64,000 nt of DNA, from positions 7,035,001 to 7,099,000 of the forward strand of contig NZ_CP108093.1 of assembly GCF_036188265.1 (NCBI RefSeq). The letters run 5' to 3'. This stretch comes from Streptomyces sp. NBC_00247. Lineage in GTDB: Bacteria; Actinomycetota; Actinomycetes; Streptomycetales; Streptomycetaceae. The translations under genes and the position numbers were made by a program. Shown in pieces: positions 40,485 to 49,938 of this stretch (positions are counted from its first letter, which is position 1; the number at the start of each line of letters is the position of its first letter). The notes beneath the pieces were generated by a model. It saw only the letters and a program-made list of their open reading frames with translations, made no database searches and was not told where the DNA came from.

Positions 40485-43400
40485 GTGCGTCGACGTCCAG
40501 GGCCCGCCGTCCGCTCCGCGCGGGCGTTCGTGTTGTTCGCCACCGTCTGCGGAGTCGCGCTGGGGGTCGTTTCCCCCGCCGCGGCCGACACCACACCCGA
40601 CCCCCACCCGCGCAACGCGGCCGAGGTCCTGAGACCGGTGGCTCCGCCGGGTGCGAGCGCCCCGACGGGCGCCGGACGATCCGGCGGCCCCGTCATCGAC
40701 GATCACGGCATCGAGACCGCCCGCACCTCCCGGCCCGTCGCTCCCGGCATCGGCCTCGCCTCGTACGACCGGCTCGAAGCCGACAAGTGGCTCCGCGTCG
40801 ACGCGCTCACCGTGGACCTGGGCAAGGACGTCCGCGCCGACTACCTCTCCACCGGGAAGGTCAGCGAGCGGCGTACGGTCTCCGAGCTGGCGGCCGGTCA
40901 CGACCCAGGAGCGGGCCGCCGCACCGTCGCCGCCGTCAACGCCGACTTCTTCGACATCAACGAGACCGGCGCGCCGCAGGGGCCCGGTGTCCGCGACGGC
41001 GCCCTCGACCACTCGCCGGCCGCCGGATCCTCCCACGCGGTCGGAATCGGCGCCGGCAACGCCGGGCGGATCCTGGACCTGTACTTCGAGGGAACCCTCA
41101 CCCTGCCCTCCGGCGACCATCCGCTCGGCGCCTACAACGCGGCCGACGTCCCCGCCGGCTCCGTGGGCGCGTACACCTCCGCCTGGGGCGACGCGGACCG
41201 CGCGCTGACCGTGGACGCGGCGCGGCCGGTCGCCGAGGCCGTCGTACGCGACGGCCGGGTGGTCTCCGTGTCGTCGGCACCCGGCAGCGGGCCCGTCCCC
41301 GAGGACACCACCGTCCTGGTCGGACGCGAGGCCGGGGCGGAGCTCCTGACGGCGCTGCGGCCGGGCGACCCGGTCGGGCTGACGTACCGGGCGCGCACCG
41401 GCGACGACGGCCCGCTGCCGAGCACCGCCGTCGGCGGGCGCGAACCGCTCGTGGTGGACGGAGTCGAGCAGAACCACGACGGCGAGAGCAACAACACCGC
41501 GGCGCCCCGCACCGCGGTCGGGTTCTCCCGGGACGGCCGCACCATGCACGTGCTGACCGTGGACGGCAGGCAGGCCGACAGCGGCGGGGCGACCCTCACC
41601 GAACTCGGCCGGATGATGCGGGAGGCCGGCGCCTTCAGCGCGCTCAACCTGGACGGCGGCGGCTCCTCCACCCTGGTGGCGCGCGAACCCGGCGGCGACG
41701 CCCTCCAGGTGGAGAACAGCCCCTCCGACGGCAGCGAACGCACCGTCCCCAACGGCCTCGCCCTCACCGCGCCGGACGGCAGCGGCACCCTCACGGGCTA
41801 CTGGGTGGAGACCCGCACGCCCCCGGCCGCCGCTCCGGGGGACGACCCCGTCGCGGGCGGCCACCCCGACCGGGTCTTCCCCGGCCTCACCCGGGCCCTG
41901 ACCGCCGCCGGGTACGACGAGACGTACGGACCGGCGACAGGCACCCCGCACTGGCGCACCACCGCCCCCGGCGTCGGGACCGTCGACGCGCGCGGCCTGT
42001 TCACCGCCCGGCACGGCGGCACGGCCGAGGCCGTCGCCGAGCGGGGGAGGGCCCGGGGCTCGGTCCGGCTCACCGTGCTCGACGAACTGGCCCGCGTGAG
42101 CCCCACCACCGAGCGCCTCGGCCTCCAGGGAGAAGGCGCCACCGGCACCTTCGGCATCGTCGGATCCGACGCCCACGGCGACAGCGCCCCGGTCGAACCC
42201 CGCGACGTCGTCCTCGACTACGACCGGGCCCTCTTCGCCGTCCGGGACGACGGGCGGGGCGCCTTCACCGTCACGGCCCGCGCCGGTCAGGGCGCCGCGG
42301 GGCTCATCACCGCCTCGGTCCACGGCACCACCACCGTGTTGGCCGTCACGGTCGGCCTCGCCGACCAGGCGGTATCCGGCTTCGACGACGCGGACGCCTG
42401 GAAATTCAGCCAGGCCCGTGCCGGGGGCTCGCTGGCCGCGACCGAGGACGGGCACACCGGCACGGGGCTGAAGCTCAGTTACGACTTCACCCGGTCGACC
42501 GCGACCCGCGCCGCCTACGCGGCCCCGCCGCAGCCGGTCGCGGTCCCGGGCCGTCCCCAGTCCTTCACCCTCTGGATCGACGGGGACGGCAAGGGCGCCT
42601 GGCCCACGCTCCATCTCAAGGACGCCGCCGGATCGGACCAACTGCTCCGAGGCCCGTACGTCACCTGGACCGGCTGGCGGCAGGTCACCTTCGCGGTGCC
42701 CGCCGGAGCCCCGACGCCGCTCATCGTCCACCGCTTCTACCTGGCCGAGACCGCCGCCGCCGCGCGGTACACCGGCGAGATCGTCATCGACGACCTCGTC
42801 GCCCAGGTGGTGCCGACCGCCGACCTGCCCGCCCGGGAGCCGGTGGCCGACCCGCTGATCGACACGGCGGCCGTCACCGAGGGCCGCGAATCCCGGTTCG
42901 CGGTGATGTCGGACGCGCAGTTCGTCGCCCGCGACCCCGGCAGCGCGATCGTCGCCCAGGCCCGGCGCACCCTGCGGGAGATCAAGGCCGCGCACCCGGA
43001 CTTCCTCGTCATCGACGGAGACCTGGTGGACGAGGGGGCGCCCGCAGACCTCGACTTCGCCCGCCAGGTGCTGGACGAGGAGCTCGGCGACGACCTGCCC
43101 TGGACCTATGTGCCGGGCAACCACGAGGTGATGGGCGGCTCGATCGGCGACTTCACCGACCGGTTCGGCCCCGCCCACCGCACGTTCGACCACGGGGGCA
43201 CCCGCTTCATCACGCTCGACACCTCCAGCCTGAGCCTGCGGGGCGGCGGACACGCGCAGATCCGCGAGTTCCGTGAACAACTGGACGCTGCGGCCACCGA
43301 CCCGGCCATCGGGTCCGTCGTGCTGATCGAGCACGTACCGCCGCGCGACCCCACGGTGCAGAAAGCCAGTCAGCTGGGCGACCGCAAGGAGGCGGCCCTC

Positions 43401-43997
43401 GTGGAGGAGTGGCTCGCCGGGTTCCGCCGTACGACCGGCAAGGGGGCCGCCTTCATCGGTGGGCACGTCGGGGTGTTCCACGCCTCGCACGTCGACGGCG
43501 TGCCCTACCTCGTCAACGGCAACTCGGGCAAAACCCCCTCCGGCCCGGTCGACGGGGGCGGGTTCACCGGCTGGAGTCTGGTCGGGACGGACCGGGTCAC
43601 ACCCGCCGAGCAGGCGGCCGCCCGGCAGCGGCCCTGGGCGGGCGGGCCCGACTGGATCTCCGTACAGACCCGGGCCCACGTCGACGACCTCACCCTCGAC
43701 GCGCCCACCACGCTCGCACCGGGAGACCGGGCCGAGGTGTCCGCCCGGATCACCCAGGGCACGCGTCAGGTGCCGGTCGCCTTCCCGGTGAGCGCCGACT
43801 GGACGGGGTCGCCGAACCTGCGGATCGGGGAGGTCCGCGGAGCGCGTGGCAGGCCCGTCGCCCTCCTCGACCCGGCCACCGGCACGCTGACAGCCCTGCG
43901 ACCGGGCACCGTCACTCTCGCGGTGACCGTCGACGGCGTCAGCCGCAGCGTCCGCCTCACGATCGCCGCGGAGGGCGCCGGGGAGCCGGCGGCCTGA
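40485..43997 (+). CDS. Secreted phosphodiester glycosidase / metallophosphoesterase fusion
   Basis: A 1,170-residue exported protein. GTG 40485 is chosen because AGGAGG lies four bases upstream, giving the signal SARAFVLFATVCGVALGVVS. Residues about 60-430 are a phosphodiester glycosidase (NAGPA, PF09992) domain with VNADFFDI, TAVGFSRDGRTMHVLTVDG and ALNLDGGGSSTLV. Ig-like and carbohydrate-binding-like regions follow. A calcineurin-type metallophosphoesterase occupies about 790-1050 with MSDAQF, IDGDLVDEG, VPGNHEVMGG and GGHVG. The C-terminus is an Ig-like domain. It may strip phosphoglycosyl groups and then phosphate from cell-wall polymers. Substrate is unknown. Confidence 0.88.
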   Translation: MRRRPGPAVRSARAFVLFATVCGVALGVVSPAAADTTPDPHPRNAAEVLRPVAPPGASAPTGAGRSGGPVIDDHGIETARTSRPVAPGIGLASYDRLEADKWLRVDALTVDLGKDVRADYLSTGKVSERRTVSELAAGHDPGAGRRTVAAVNADFFDINETGAPQGPGVRDGALDHSPAAGSSHAVGIGAGNAGRILDLYFEGTLTLPSGDHPLGAYNAADVPAGSVGAYTSAWGDADRALTVDAARPVAEAVVRDGRVVSVSSAPGSGPVPEDTTVLVGREAGAELLTALRPGDPVGLTYRARTGDDGPLPSTAVGGREPLVVDGVEQNHDGESNNTAAPRTAVGFSRDGRTMHVLTVDGRQADSGGATLTELGRMMREAGAFSALNLDGGGSSTLVAREPGGDALQVENSPSDGSERTVPNGLALTAPDGSGTLTGYWVETRTPPAAAPGDDPVAGGHPDRVFPGLTRALTAAGYDETYGPATGTPHWRTTAPGVGTVDARGLFTARHGGTAEAVAERGRARGSVRLTVLDELARVSPTTERLGLQGEGATGTFGIVGSDAHGDSAPVEPRDVVLDYDRALFAVRDDGRGAFTVTARAGQGAAGLITASVHGTTTVLAVTVGLADQAVSGFDDADAWKFSQARAGGSLAATEDGHTGTGLKLSYDFTRSTATRAAYAAPPQPVAVPGRPQSFTLWIDGDGKGAWPTLHLKDAAGSDQLLRGPYVTWTGWRQVTFAVPAGAPTPLIVHRFYLAETAAAARYTGEIVIDDLVAQVVPTADLPAREPVADPLIDTAAVTEGRESRFAVMSDAQFVARDPGSAIVAQARRTLREIKAAHPDFLVIDGDLVDEGAPADLDFARQVLDEELGDDLPWTYVPGNHEVMGGSIGDFTDRFGPAHRTFDHGGTRFITLDTSSLSLRGGGHAQIREFREQLDAAATDPAIGSVVLIEHVPPRDPTVQKASQLGDRKEAALVEEWLAGFRRTTGKGAAFIGGHVGVFHASHVDGVPYLVNGNSGKTPSGPVDGGGFTGWSLVGTDRVTPAEQAAARQRPWAGGPDWISVQTRAHVDDLTLDAPTTLAPGDRAEVSARITQGTRQVPVAFPVSADWTGSPNLRIGEVRGARGRPVALLDPATGTLTALRPGTVTLAVTVDGVSRSVRLTIAAEGAGEPAA

Positions 43998-44124
43998 CCT
44001 CGTGCGGTCTCGGGGACGTTGATGAGCGTGCGCACGGGCGACTCCTGGCGGCGAGGACAGGCTCGCGGACGGTGCTCCCCGGATTGTCCGGGGTCCGGCC
44101 GTCCGCCGTCCGGCGATCCACCCG

Positions 44125-44160
44125 GTCCGCACATGCGCGGCCGCCTCCGGCCGTGCGGAC
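44125..44160. terminator. Terminator-like hairpin between convergent genes
   Basis: GTCCGCA (44125-44131) pairs with TGCGGAC (44154-44160), and CGGCCG-CCTC-CGGCCG forms the inner stem, with an asymmetric bulge. It lies between the phosphodiester glycosidase and PucR genes. Confidence 0.5.
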
Positions 44161-44179
44161 ACCCGTTCGTGCGGCGCGC

Positions 44180-45640
44180 TCAGACGGTCCGGTCGGCGAG
44201 CCCCAGCGTGCCGGCCGCCTGGATCGCCAGCCAGACCTCCGACAGGGCGCCGGTGGACGCCAGGTCGCGATCCGCCAGCGTCCCGAAGCGGCGGAGCCGG
44301 TACGCCAGGGTGTTGGGGTGGATGTGCAGCGCGGCGGCAGCGGCCTCGGTCCGCCGGTCCCGCTCCATCCACGTACGGACCGAGACGAGCAGCTGGGAGT
44401 CGTGGGCGGCGTCGTACCTGAGCACCTCGCCGAGCACGTTCTCGACCAGGGCCGACAGCACCGCCGGATCGTCCGGCAGCCACCGGCCCGTCAGGTCGTC
44501 GCCGTAGCGGACCACCGGCCGTCCCGACTCGGCCGCCTTCGAAGCGGCCCAGACCGCCTCCCGCTGCGCCACCTTCAGTGCCGCGCCCGGCCGGAAGGGG
44601 CGGCTCATCCCGGTCGCCGCCACGGGCAGGGTGCCCACCGCCTCCGCGAGTTCCGGCGCGCCGAGCACGTAACGGTCCTCGCCCCGGGTGAGCAGGAGGT
44701 GCGGCTGGTCCGCGAGAACGTGCAGGAGCGCCTCGTCGGTGGTGTGGCGCACCACCATCAGGACGGTCTCCCCCTCGATCGAGTGCCGGGCGAGCCGGCG
44801 GCGGGCCGCTTCGGGGTCCAGCACTTCCTGGAGCAGCTCGGCGAGGGTCTCCGCACCCTGGCGGCGGAGCGTCTCGCGCTCGTTGCGCACCATCGCCAGC
44901 CGCAGCGCGGCCACCGTGGCGATGTGCTGGGCCACCGCGAGCCCGGCGGGCCGGGCACCCTCGCGCTCGTACGCGACGAGGAACCCGGCCGGACCGCCGG
45001 GCGCGGGTACGGGCAGTACGAAGCCGCCCGGCACGGTGGGCGGCGCGTCCACGGAGTCCGGCAGTACCGACGGGTCCGGCACCGGGACGCCCGGCAGCAG
45101 GGGGCGGCCCTGCGGTGTGCAGAGGTACACGTCGTACCCGGAGAGGCGTTCGAGCCGCCGGAGCAGGGCGGGGGTGTCGAGGTCCTCCGCGACCAGCCAG
45201 CGCAACGAGCCGAACACCTGGAGCTGGGCGCCGAGCCGGTGCCGGGCGTCCTCCTGCACCGCCGCGGCGACCTCCTGCGCGACGGCGATGAAGGGAACCG
45301 AGAGCGGCACCTCCAGCACCGGGAAGCCCCGCTCCTCGGCCGCCCGGAAGAAGTCGTCGTGCAGGACGGGCATGTGCAGCTGTGCGGAGAGCGCGAGGCC
45401 GGAGACCCCGGCGTCGTCCAGACGTTCGAGGTAGGCGCGCTGTGCGGCGCCCGTGGCCGGTACCGCCAGCCCTGCCGTCATGATCAGCTCGGATCCCAGC
45501 AGCCAGGGCGTCGGATCGTCCAGCTCGCTGGCGTGCGCCCAGGAGACGGACCGCCCCAGCCCCGCGCCACCCGCCTTCACGGAGAGCTGGAGAGCGGGGA
45601 ATGAGAGGAGATCTTCCACGGTGAGTTTGTCGCTTGCCAC
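44180..45640 (-). CDS. PucR-family transcriptional regulator
   Basis: A 486-residue regulator starting at GTG (VASDKLTVEDLLSFPALQLS). The N-terminal PucR ligand domain (about 5-120) contains SWAHASELDDPTPWLLGSEL and PVLEVPLSVPFIAVAQEV. A GGDEF-like central region follows. The C-terminal helix-turn-helix is LHIHPNTLAYRLRRF (PucR_C). Family members respond to purines or to amino acid and polyamine degradation products and usually act on the divergent neighbour. Here that is the NCS1 permease operon, 108 bases away, the probable target. The start lacks a strong Shine-Dalgarno sequence. Confidence 0.93.
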   Translation of the reverse strand: MASDKLTVEDLLSFPALQLSVKAGGAGLGRSVSWAHASELDDPTPWLLGSELIMTAGLAVPATGAAQRAYLERLDDAGVSGLALSAQLHMPVLHDDFFRAAEERGFPVLEVPLSVPFIAVAQEVAAAVQEDARHRLGAQLQVFGSLRWLVAEDLDTPALLRRLERLSGYDVYLCTPQGRPLLPGVPVPDPSVLPDSVDAPPTVPGGFVLPVPAPGGPAGFLVAYEREGARPAGLAVAQHIATVAALRLAMVRNERETLRRQGAETLAELLQEVLDPEAARRRLARHSIEGETVLMVVRHTTDEALLHVLADQPHLLLTRGEDRYVLGAPELAEAVGTLPVAATGMSRPFRPGAALKVAQREAVWAASKAAESGRPVVRYGDDLTGRWLPDDPAVLSALVENVLGEVLRYDAAHDSQLLVSVRTWMERDRRTEAAAAALHIHPNTLAYRLRRFGTLADRDLASTGALSEVWLAIQAAGTLGLADRTV

Positions 45641-45748
45641 AGAAAGGAGCCTATCGCTCTGTGCCTGACACAATTGTCGCCGATCACCCCGGGCGCCAGA
45701 CTGTGGGCTCGTCACTGCTGCACGACAAGAACGGAAGGTGACACGCCC

Positions 45749-47284
45749 GTGACCAGCTCGATCACCGAAATCGAGACCTACGGGGTCGAGCGGATCCCGG
45801 ACGGGGACCGCACGGCCCGCCCGATCGACCTGTTCCGCCTCGCCTTCGGTGGCGCCAACACGTTCGCGACGTGCGTCCTCGGCGCCTTCCCCATCCTCTT
45901 CGGGCTCTCCTTCTGGCAGGGCCTCGCCGCCACCGTCCTCGGCCTGGTCGCCGGGGCGCTGCTGCTGGCACCGATGGCGCTCTTCGGCCCGGCCAACGGA
46001 ACCAACAACGCCGTCTCCTCCTCCGCCCACCTGGGCGTGCACGGACGCGTCGTCGGCTCCTTCCTCTCGCTGCTGACCGCCGTCGCCTTCTTCTCGATCT
46101 CGGTCTGGTCGTCCGGCGACGCCCTCGTCGGCGGAGCCCACCGGCTCGTCCACGTCCCCGAGTCCGACGTGTCGTACGGCATCGCCTACGCGATCTTCGC
46201 CGGGCTCGTCCTGGTCGTCTGCGTCTACGGCTTCCGCTTCATGCTGCTGGTCAACAAGATCGCCGTGATGGCCGCCTCCGCGCTCTTCGTGCTCGGTGCC
46301 TTCGCCTTCTGGGGCGACTTCGACCCCGGCTACGCGGGCTCCTTCGCCTCGACCGCCGACCCGCTGTTCTGGCCGTCCTTCATCGGCGCGGCACTGATCG
46401 TGCTCTCCAACCCGGTCTCCTTCGGCGCCTTCCTCGGCGACTGGTCCCGCTACATCCCGGCCGGCGCGCCCCGCCGCCGGGTGATGGGCGCCGCGTTCGT
46501 CGCGCAGGTCGCCACCCTGCTGCCGTTCCTCTTCGGCCTGGCCACCGCGTCGATCATCGCCTCCAGGGCCGCGAAGTACGTCGACCCGGCCGCCCCGAAC
46601 TACGTCGGCGGACTGCTCGCCATCTCGCCGGGCTGGTACTTCCTGCCGCTCTGCCTGATCGCCCTCATCGGCGGCCTCTCCACCGGTACCACCTCGCTCT
46701 ACGGCACCGGCCTCGACTTCTCCAGCGTCTTCCCGCGCTTCAGCCGCGTGCAGGCCACCTTCTTCATCGGCGCGCTCTCCATCGCCTTCATCTTCGTCGG
46801 CCGCTTCGCGCTGAACCTCGCCCAGTCCATCTCCACCTTCGCGACGCTGATCATCACCTGTACCGCCCCGTGGATGGTCGTCATGGCGCTGGGCTACGTC
46901 ACCCGGCGCGGCTGGTACGACCCCGACGCGCTCCAGGTCTTCAACCGCCGCCGGCGCGGCGGCCGGTACTGGTTCGCCCACGGCTGGAACTGGCGCGGCA
47001 TGGCCTCCTGGCTGGTCTCCGCCGTCGTCGCCCTCCTCTTCACCAACCTGCCCGGCCAATTCGTCGGGCCGCTCGGCGACCTCGCCGACGGTGCGGACAT
47101 CTCCCTGCCGGTCGGCCTCGTCCTCGCCGCGGTGATCTACCTCGCGCTGCTCACGGCCTTCCCCGAGCCCCGCGCGGTCTACGGCCCGGCGGGCCCCCGC
47201 CTCGTCCGCGCCGCCGACACCGAGGTCACACCCATCACGGGCCCGGCCGGAGAACCGGTGGCGACCGCGACCGCCGCCGGCTGA
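45749..47284 (+). CDS. NCS1-family permease (purine/cytosine type)
   Basis: A 511-residue membrane protein with about twelve hydrophobic spans. Family features are AFGGANTFATCVLGAFPILF near the first span, GPANGTNNAVSSSAHLGVHG, and SNPVSFGAFLGDWSRYIP, typical of NCS1 nucleobase symporters. The GTG start has GGAAGG upstream at slightly long spacing. The divergent PucR regulator and the downstream aldehyde dehydrogenase suggest import of a nitrogen compound that is then degraded; the substrate could be a nucleobase, polyamine or related amine. It is the first gene of a three-gene run. Confidence 0.92.
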   Translation: MTSSITEIETYGVERIPDGDRTARPIDLFRLAFGGANTFATCVLGAFPILFGLSFWQGLAATVLGLVAGALLLAPMALFGPANGTNNAVSSSAHLGVHGRVVGSFLSLLTAVAFFSISVWSSGDALVGGAHRLVHVPESDVSYGIAYAIFAGLVLVVCVYGFRFMLLVNKIAVMAASALFVLGAFAFWGDFDPGYAGSFASTADPLFWPSFIGAALIVLSNPVSFGAFLGDWSRYIPAGAPRRRVMGAAFVAQVATLLPFLFGLATASIIASRAAKYVDPAAPNYVGGLLAISPGWYFLPLCLIALIGGLSTGTTSLYGTGLDFSSVFPRFSRVQATFFIGALSIAFIFVGRFALNLAQSISTFATLIITCTAPWMVVMALGYVTRRGWYDPDALQVFNRRRRGGRYWFAHGWNWRGMASWLVSAVVALLFTNLPGQFVGPLGDLADGADISLPVGLVLAAVIYLALLTAFPEPRAVYGPAGPRLVRAADTEVTPITGPAGEPVATATAAG

Positions 47285-47345
47285 CCCCGCGGGCCCGTAC
47301 AGCCCGCCCGCACAGCTCCCACGCCCCCACCGACAAGGAAACGAC

Positions 47346-47750
47346 ATGAGCGAACCCCCCGGACACGAGGACGTGGCCGCCGCCGCCGACGCACTCGTCG
47401 CGGCCTTCGCGCAAGGCCGCCTCGACGACTACTTCGGCGCCTTCGCCCCGGACGCGACCTTCGTCTTCCACACCACCCCCCAGCGGCTGACCTCCACCGC
47501 CGAGTACCGTGCCCTGTGGCAGCGCTGGGTGGACGAGGACGACTTCCGCGTTCTGGCCTGCACCTCCACCGACCAGCTGATCCAGCACTTCGGGGACACC
47601 GCGGTCTTCAGCCACGACGTGGCCACCCGCGTCGCCACGTCCTCGGGCGAGGAGACGCTGCTGGAGCGCGAGACGATCGTCTTCGCCCGCACGGCCGACG
47701 GCGGCTGGCCCGCCGTCCACGAGCACCTGTCCGCCCGCACCACCGTCTGA
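47346..47750 (+). CDS. NTF2-like (SnoaL/CaMKII-association type) protein
   Basis: A 134-residue cone-fold protein: VAAAADALVAAFAQGRLDDY, FGAFAPDATFVFHTTPQRL and a beta-sheet ending FARTADGGWPAVHEHLSART. Members of this group bind small ligands or act as accessory hydrolases. It lies between the permease (61-base gap) and aldehyde dehydrogenase (16-base gap) on the same strand, so it probably belongs to the catabolic operon. Substrate is unknown. Confidence 0.85.
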   Translation: MSEPPGHEDVAAAADALVAAFAQGRLDDYFGAFAPDATFVFHTTPQRLTSTAEYRALWQRWVDEDDFRVLACTSTDQLIQHFGDTAVFSHDVATRVATSSGEETLLERETIVFARTADGGWPAVHEHLSARTTV

Positions 47751-47766
47751 CCAGGAGAACCGTTCC

Positions 47767-49206
47767 ATGAGCACCACGTTCCGCAACTACATCGACGGCG
47801 TATCCGTGGACGCCGCCGACGGTCGCACCCTCGACGTGGTGGACCCCACCACCGGTGACGTCTACGCGACCTCGCCCCTCTCCGGCCAGGCCGACGTCGA
47901 CGCCGCCATGGCGGCCGCCGCCGCGGCGTTCCCGGTGTGGCGCGACACCACCCCCGCCGTGCGCCAGCGCGCGCTGCTCAAGATCGCCGACGCGATGGAG
48001 GCGCGGGCCGACGAGCTCGTCGCCGCCGAGAGCCGCGACACGGGCAAGCCGCTCCACCTGACGCGGAGCGAGGAACTCGACCCCGCCATCGACCAGGTCC
48101 GCTTCTTCGCGGGCGCCGCGCGGATGCTGGAGGGCCGCTCGGCCGGCGAGTACATGGAGGGCATGACCTCCCTCATCCGGCGCGAGCCGGTGGGCGTCTG
48201 CGCCCAGGTCGCCCCCTGGAACTACCCGCTGCTGATGGCGGTCTGGAAGTTCGCCCCCGCCCTCGCCGCGGGCAACGCCGTCGTGATCAAGCCCTCCGAC
48301 ACCACCCCCGCGTCGACCGTGCTGATCGCCGAGATCATCGGCGGCGTACTGGCCGGGATGGACCTGCCGCTCGGCATCTTCAACGTCGTCTGCGGCGACC
48401 GGGAGACCGGCCGCATGATGGTGGAGCACCCCACCCCCGCGATGGCCTCGATCACCGGTTCCGTCCGGGCGGGCATGCAGGTCGCCGCTTCGGCGGCCAA
48501 GGACGTCAAGCGCGTCCACCTGGAGCTCGGCGGCAAGGCCCCCGCGGTCGTCTTCGAGGACGCGGACCTGGAGAAGGCCGTCGAGGACCTGATCGTCGGC
48601 GGCTTCTTCAACGCGGGCCAGGACTGTACGGCGGCGACCCGGGTGCTGGTGCACGAATCGGTGCACGACGCGTTCGTCGCGGCCCTGGCGGCAGCGGCCA
48701 AGGGCACGAAGACTGGCCTGCCCAACGACGAGGACGTGCTCTACGGCCCCCTCAACAACGCCGGCCAGCTCGCGCAGGTCAGCGGCTTCGTCGACCGCCT
48801 CCCGGCGCACGCCACCGTCGAGGCGGGCGGCCACCGGGTCGGTGACAGGGGCTACTTCTGGGCGCCGACCGTCGTCTCCGGCCTTCGCCAGGACGACGAG
48901 ATCATCCAGAACGAGGTCTTCGGCCCCGTCATCACCGTGCAGTCCTTCACCGACGAGGCCCAGGCCCTGGAGTTCGCCAACGGCGTCGAGTACGCCCTCG
49001 CCTCCTCGGTCTGGACCAAGGACCACGCCCGCGCGATGCGGATGTCGAAGAACCTCGACTTCGGCTGCGTGTGGATCAACAGCCACATGGCGCTGGTCGC
49101 CGAGATGCCGCACGGCGGGTTCAAGAAGTCCGGCTACGGCAAGGACCTCTCCGCGTACGGATTCGAGGACTACACCCGCATCAAGCACGTCATGACCGCT
49201 CTCTGA
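47767..49206 (+). CDS. Aldehyde dehydrogenase (aminobutyraldehyde/betaine-aldehyde type)
   Basis: A 479-residue NAD-dependent aldehyde dehydrogenase. Active-site residues are Asn in APWNYPLL, Glu253 (HLELGGKAP) and Cys287 (NAGQDCTA). The GYGKDLSAYGFEDYTRIKHV end and IDQVRFFAGAAR segment resemble gamma-aminobutyraldehyde dehydrogenases of polyamine catabolism. With the NCS1 permease and PucR regulator it suggests breakdown of an imported amine to an amino acid. AGGAGAACC precedes the ATG. A 16-bp terminator follows. Confidence 0.93.
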   Translation: MSTTFRNYIDGVSVDAADGRTLDVVDPTTGDVYATSPLSGQADVDAAMAAAAAAFPVWRDTTPAVRQRALLKIADAMEARADELVAAESRDTGKPLHLTRSEELDPAIDQVRFFAGAARMLEGRSAGEYMEGMTSLIRREPVGVCAQVAPWNYPLLMAVWKFAPALAAGNAVVIKPSDTTPASTVLIAEIIGGVLAGMDLPLGIFNVVCGDRETGRMMVEHPTPAMASITGSVRAGMQVAASAAKDVKRVHLELGGKAPAVVFEDADLEKAVEDLIVGGFFNAGQDCTAATRVLVHESVHDAFVAALAAAAKGTKTGLPNDEDVLYGPLNNAGQLAQVSGFVDRLPAHATVEAGGHRVGDRGYFWAPTVVSGLRQDDEIIQNEVFGPVITVQSFTDEAQALEFANGVEYALASSVWTKDHARAMRMSKNLDFGCVWINSHMALVAEMPHGGFKKSGYGKDLSAYGFEDYTRIKHVMTAL

Positions 49207-49243
49207 GCAGGTCCGCGACAGACAGTGCCGCGAGCCCGTCCCC

Positions 49244-49287
49244 ACGGCCCACGCCCCGCCCGGTCCCCGGCGCGGGGCGTGGGCCGT
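49244..49287 (+). terminator. 16-bp perfect terminator hairpin
   Basis: ACGGCCCACGCCCCGC (49244-49259) pairs perfectly with 49272-49287 around a 12-base loop, 38 bases after the aldehyde dehydrogenase stop. Confidence 0.85.
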
Positions 49288-49367
49288 ACGGGGCCGCGTC
49301 GCCCGGTCGGGTGGCCGGGGCGCCCCGAGCCCGGTACCGGGAGCCCGGGACCGGGCAGGTACCGGGC

Positions 49368-49829
49368 ATGGACGAAGAACACGCCGACCGCCCCGACACC
49401 GCCCACCGCCGCCCCGAAGGGGTGAGCGAGGAGACCGTACGTGCCCTGGGCGCCCTCTCCGAGGCGCTGGAGACCACCGAGCGCGCCCGGGGCGCCCTCT
49501 ACACGTTCCACCAGCTCACCGGCGGCGCCGACTTCCAGCTCGACGAGGCGGTACGGCTCCTGCGCGAGGCCGGCCACGACCCGGCGGCGGACCTGGTCGA
49601 ACGGGAGATCGTGGGCCGCAACGTCATCCCGGGCCACTGGACGTTCCAGATCGTCGAGGCGTACGACCGCACCTACTACCGCCCTTTCGCCGCGATCGAG
49701 CGGCGTCTGACCGGCGAACTCGCGGCAGGACGGACCCACCTGTACGAGGCGGAGCTGAAGGAGGCCCGCCGGACCCGGGGCCGCCCCGACCACACCGCAC
49801 GCCCGGGCGCCACGCCCGGGGAGGAGTAG
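49368..49829 (+). CDS. Conserved hypothetical protein, helical
   Basis: A 153-residue soluble protein, rich in charged residues and probably all-helical: VRALGALSEALETTERARGA, HQLTGGADFQLDEAVRLLRE and REIVGRNVIPGHWTFQIVEA, ending in an Arg/Gly/Thr-rich tail. I recall no named domain; similar proteins occur beside DUF4032 genes in Streptomyces, as here. It stands between the terminator of the catabolic operon and the DUF4032 gene. The ATG at 49368 is the first in-frame start after the terminator. Confidence 0.75.
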   Translation: MDEEHADRPDTAHRRPEGVSEETVRALGALSEALETTERARGALYTFHQLTGGADFQLDEAVRLLREAGHDPAADLVEREIVGRNVIPGHWTFQIVEAYDRTYYRPFAAIERRLTGELAAGRTHLYEAELKEARRTRGRPDHTARPGATPGEE

Positions 49830-49938
49830 GGGAGCGGCAGGGACGGGCCGGGGCCCGCCCCGCACCACCCCGCCCCCCGGCCCGTACGACGGCGTCCCGC
49901 ACACTGGTGGCCCGTCACCCGTTCGAGCGAGGCGAGCC

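Noticed and set aside
45641..47347. Minus-strand extension of the PucR frame across the permease gene
   Set aside because: The PucR domain starts at the GTG 45640; the extension is antisense to a well-supported NCS1 permease and has no protein-like content.
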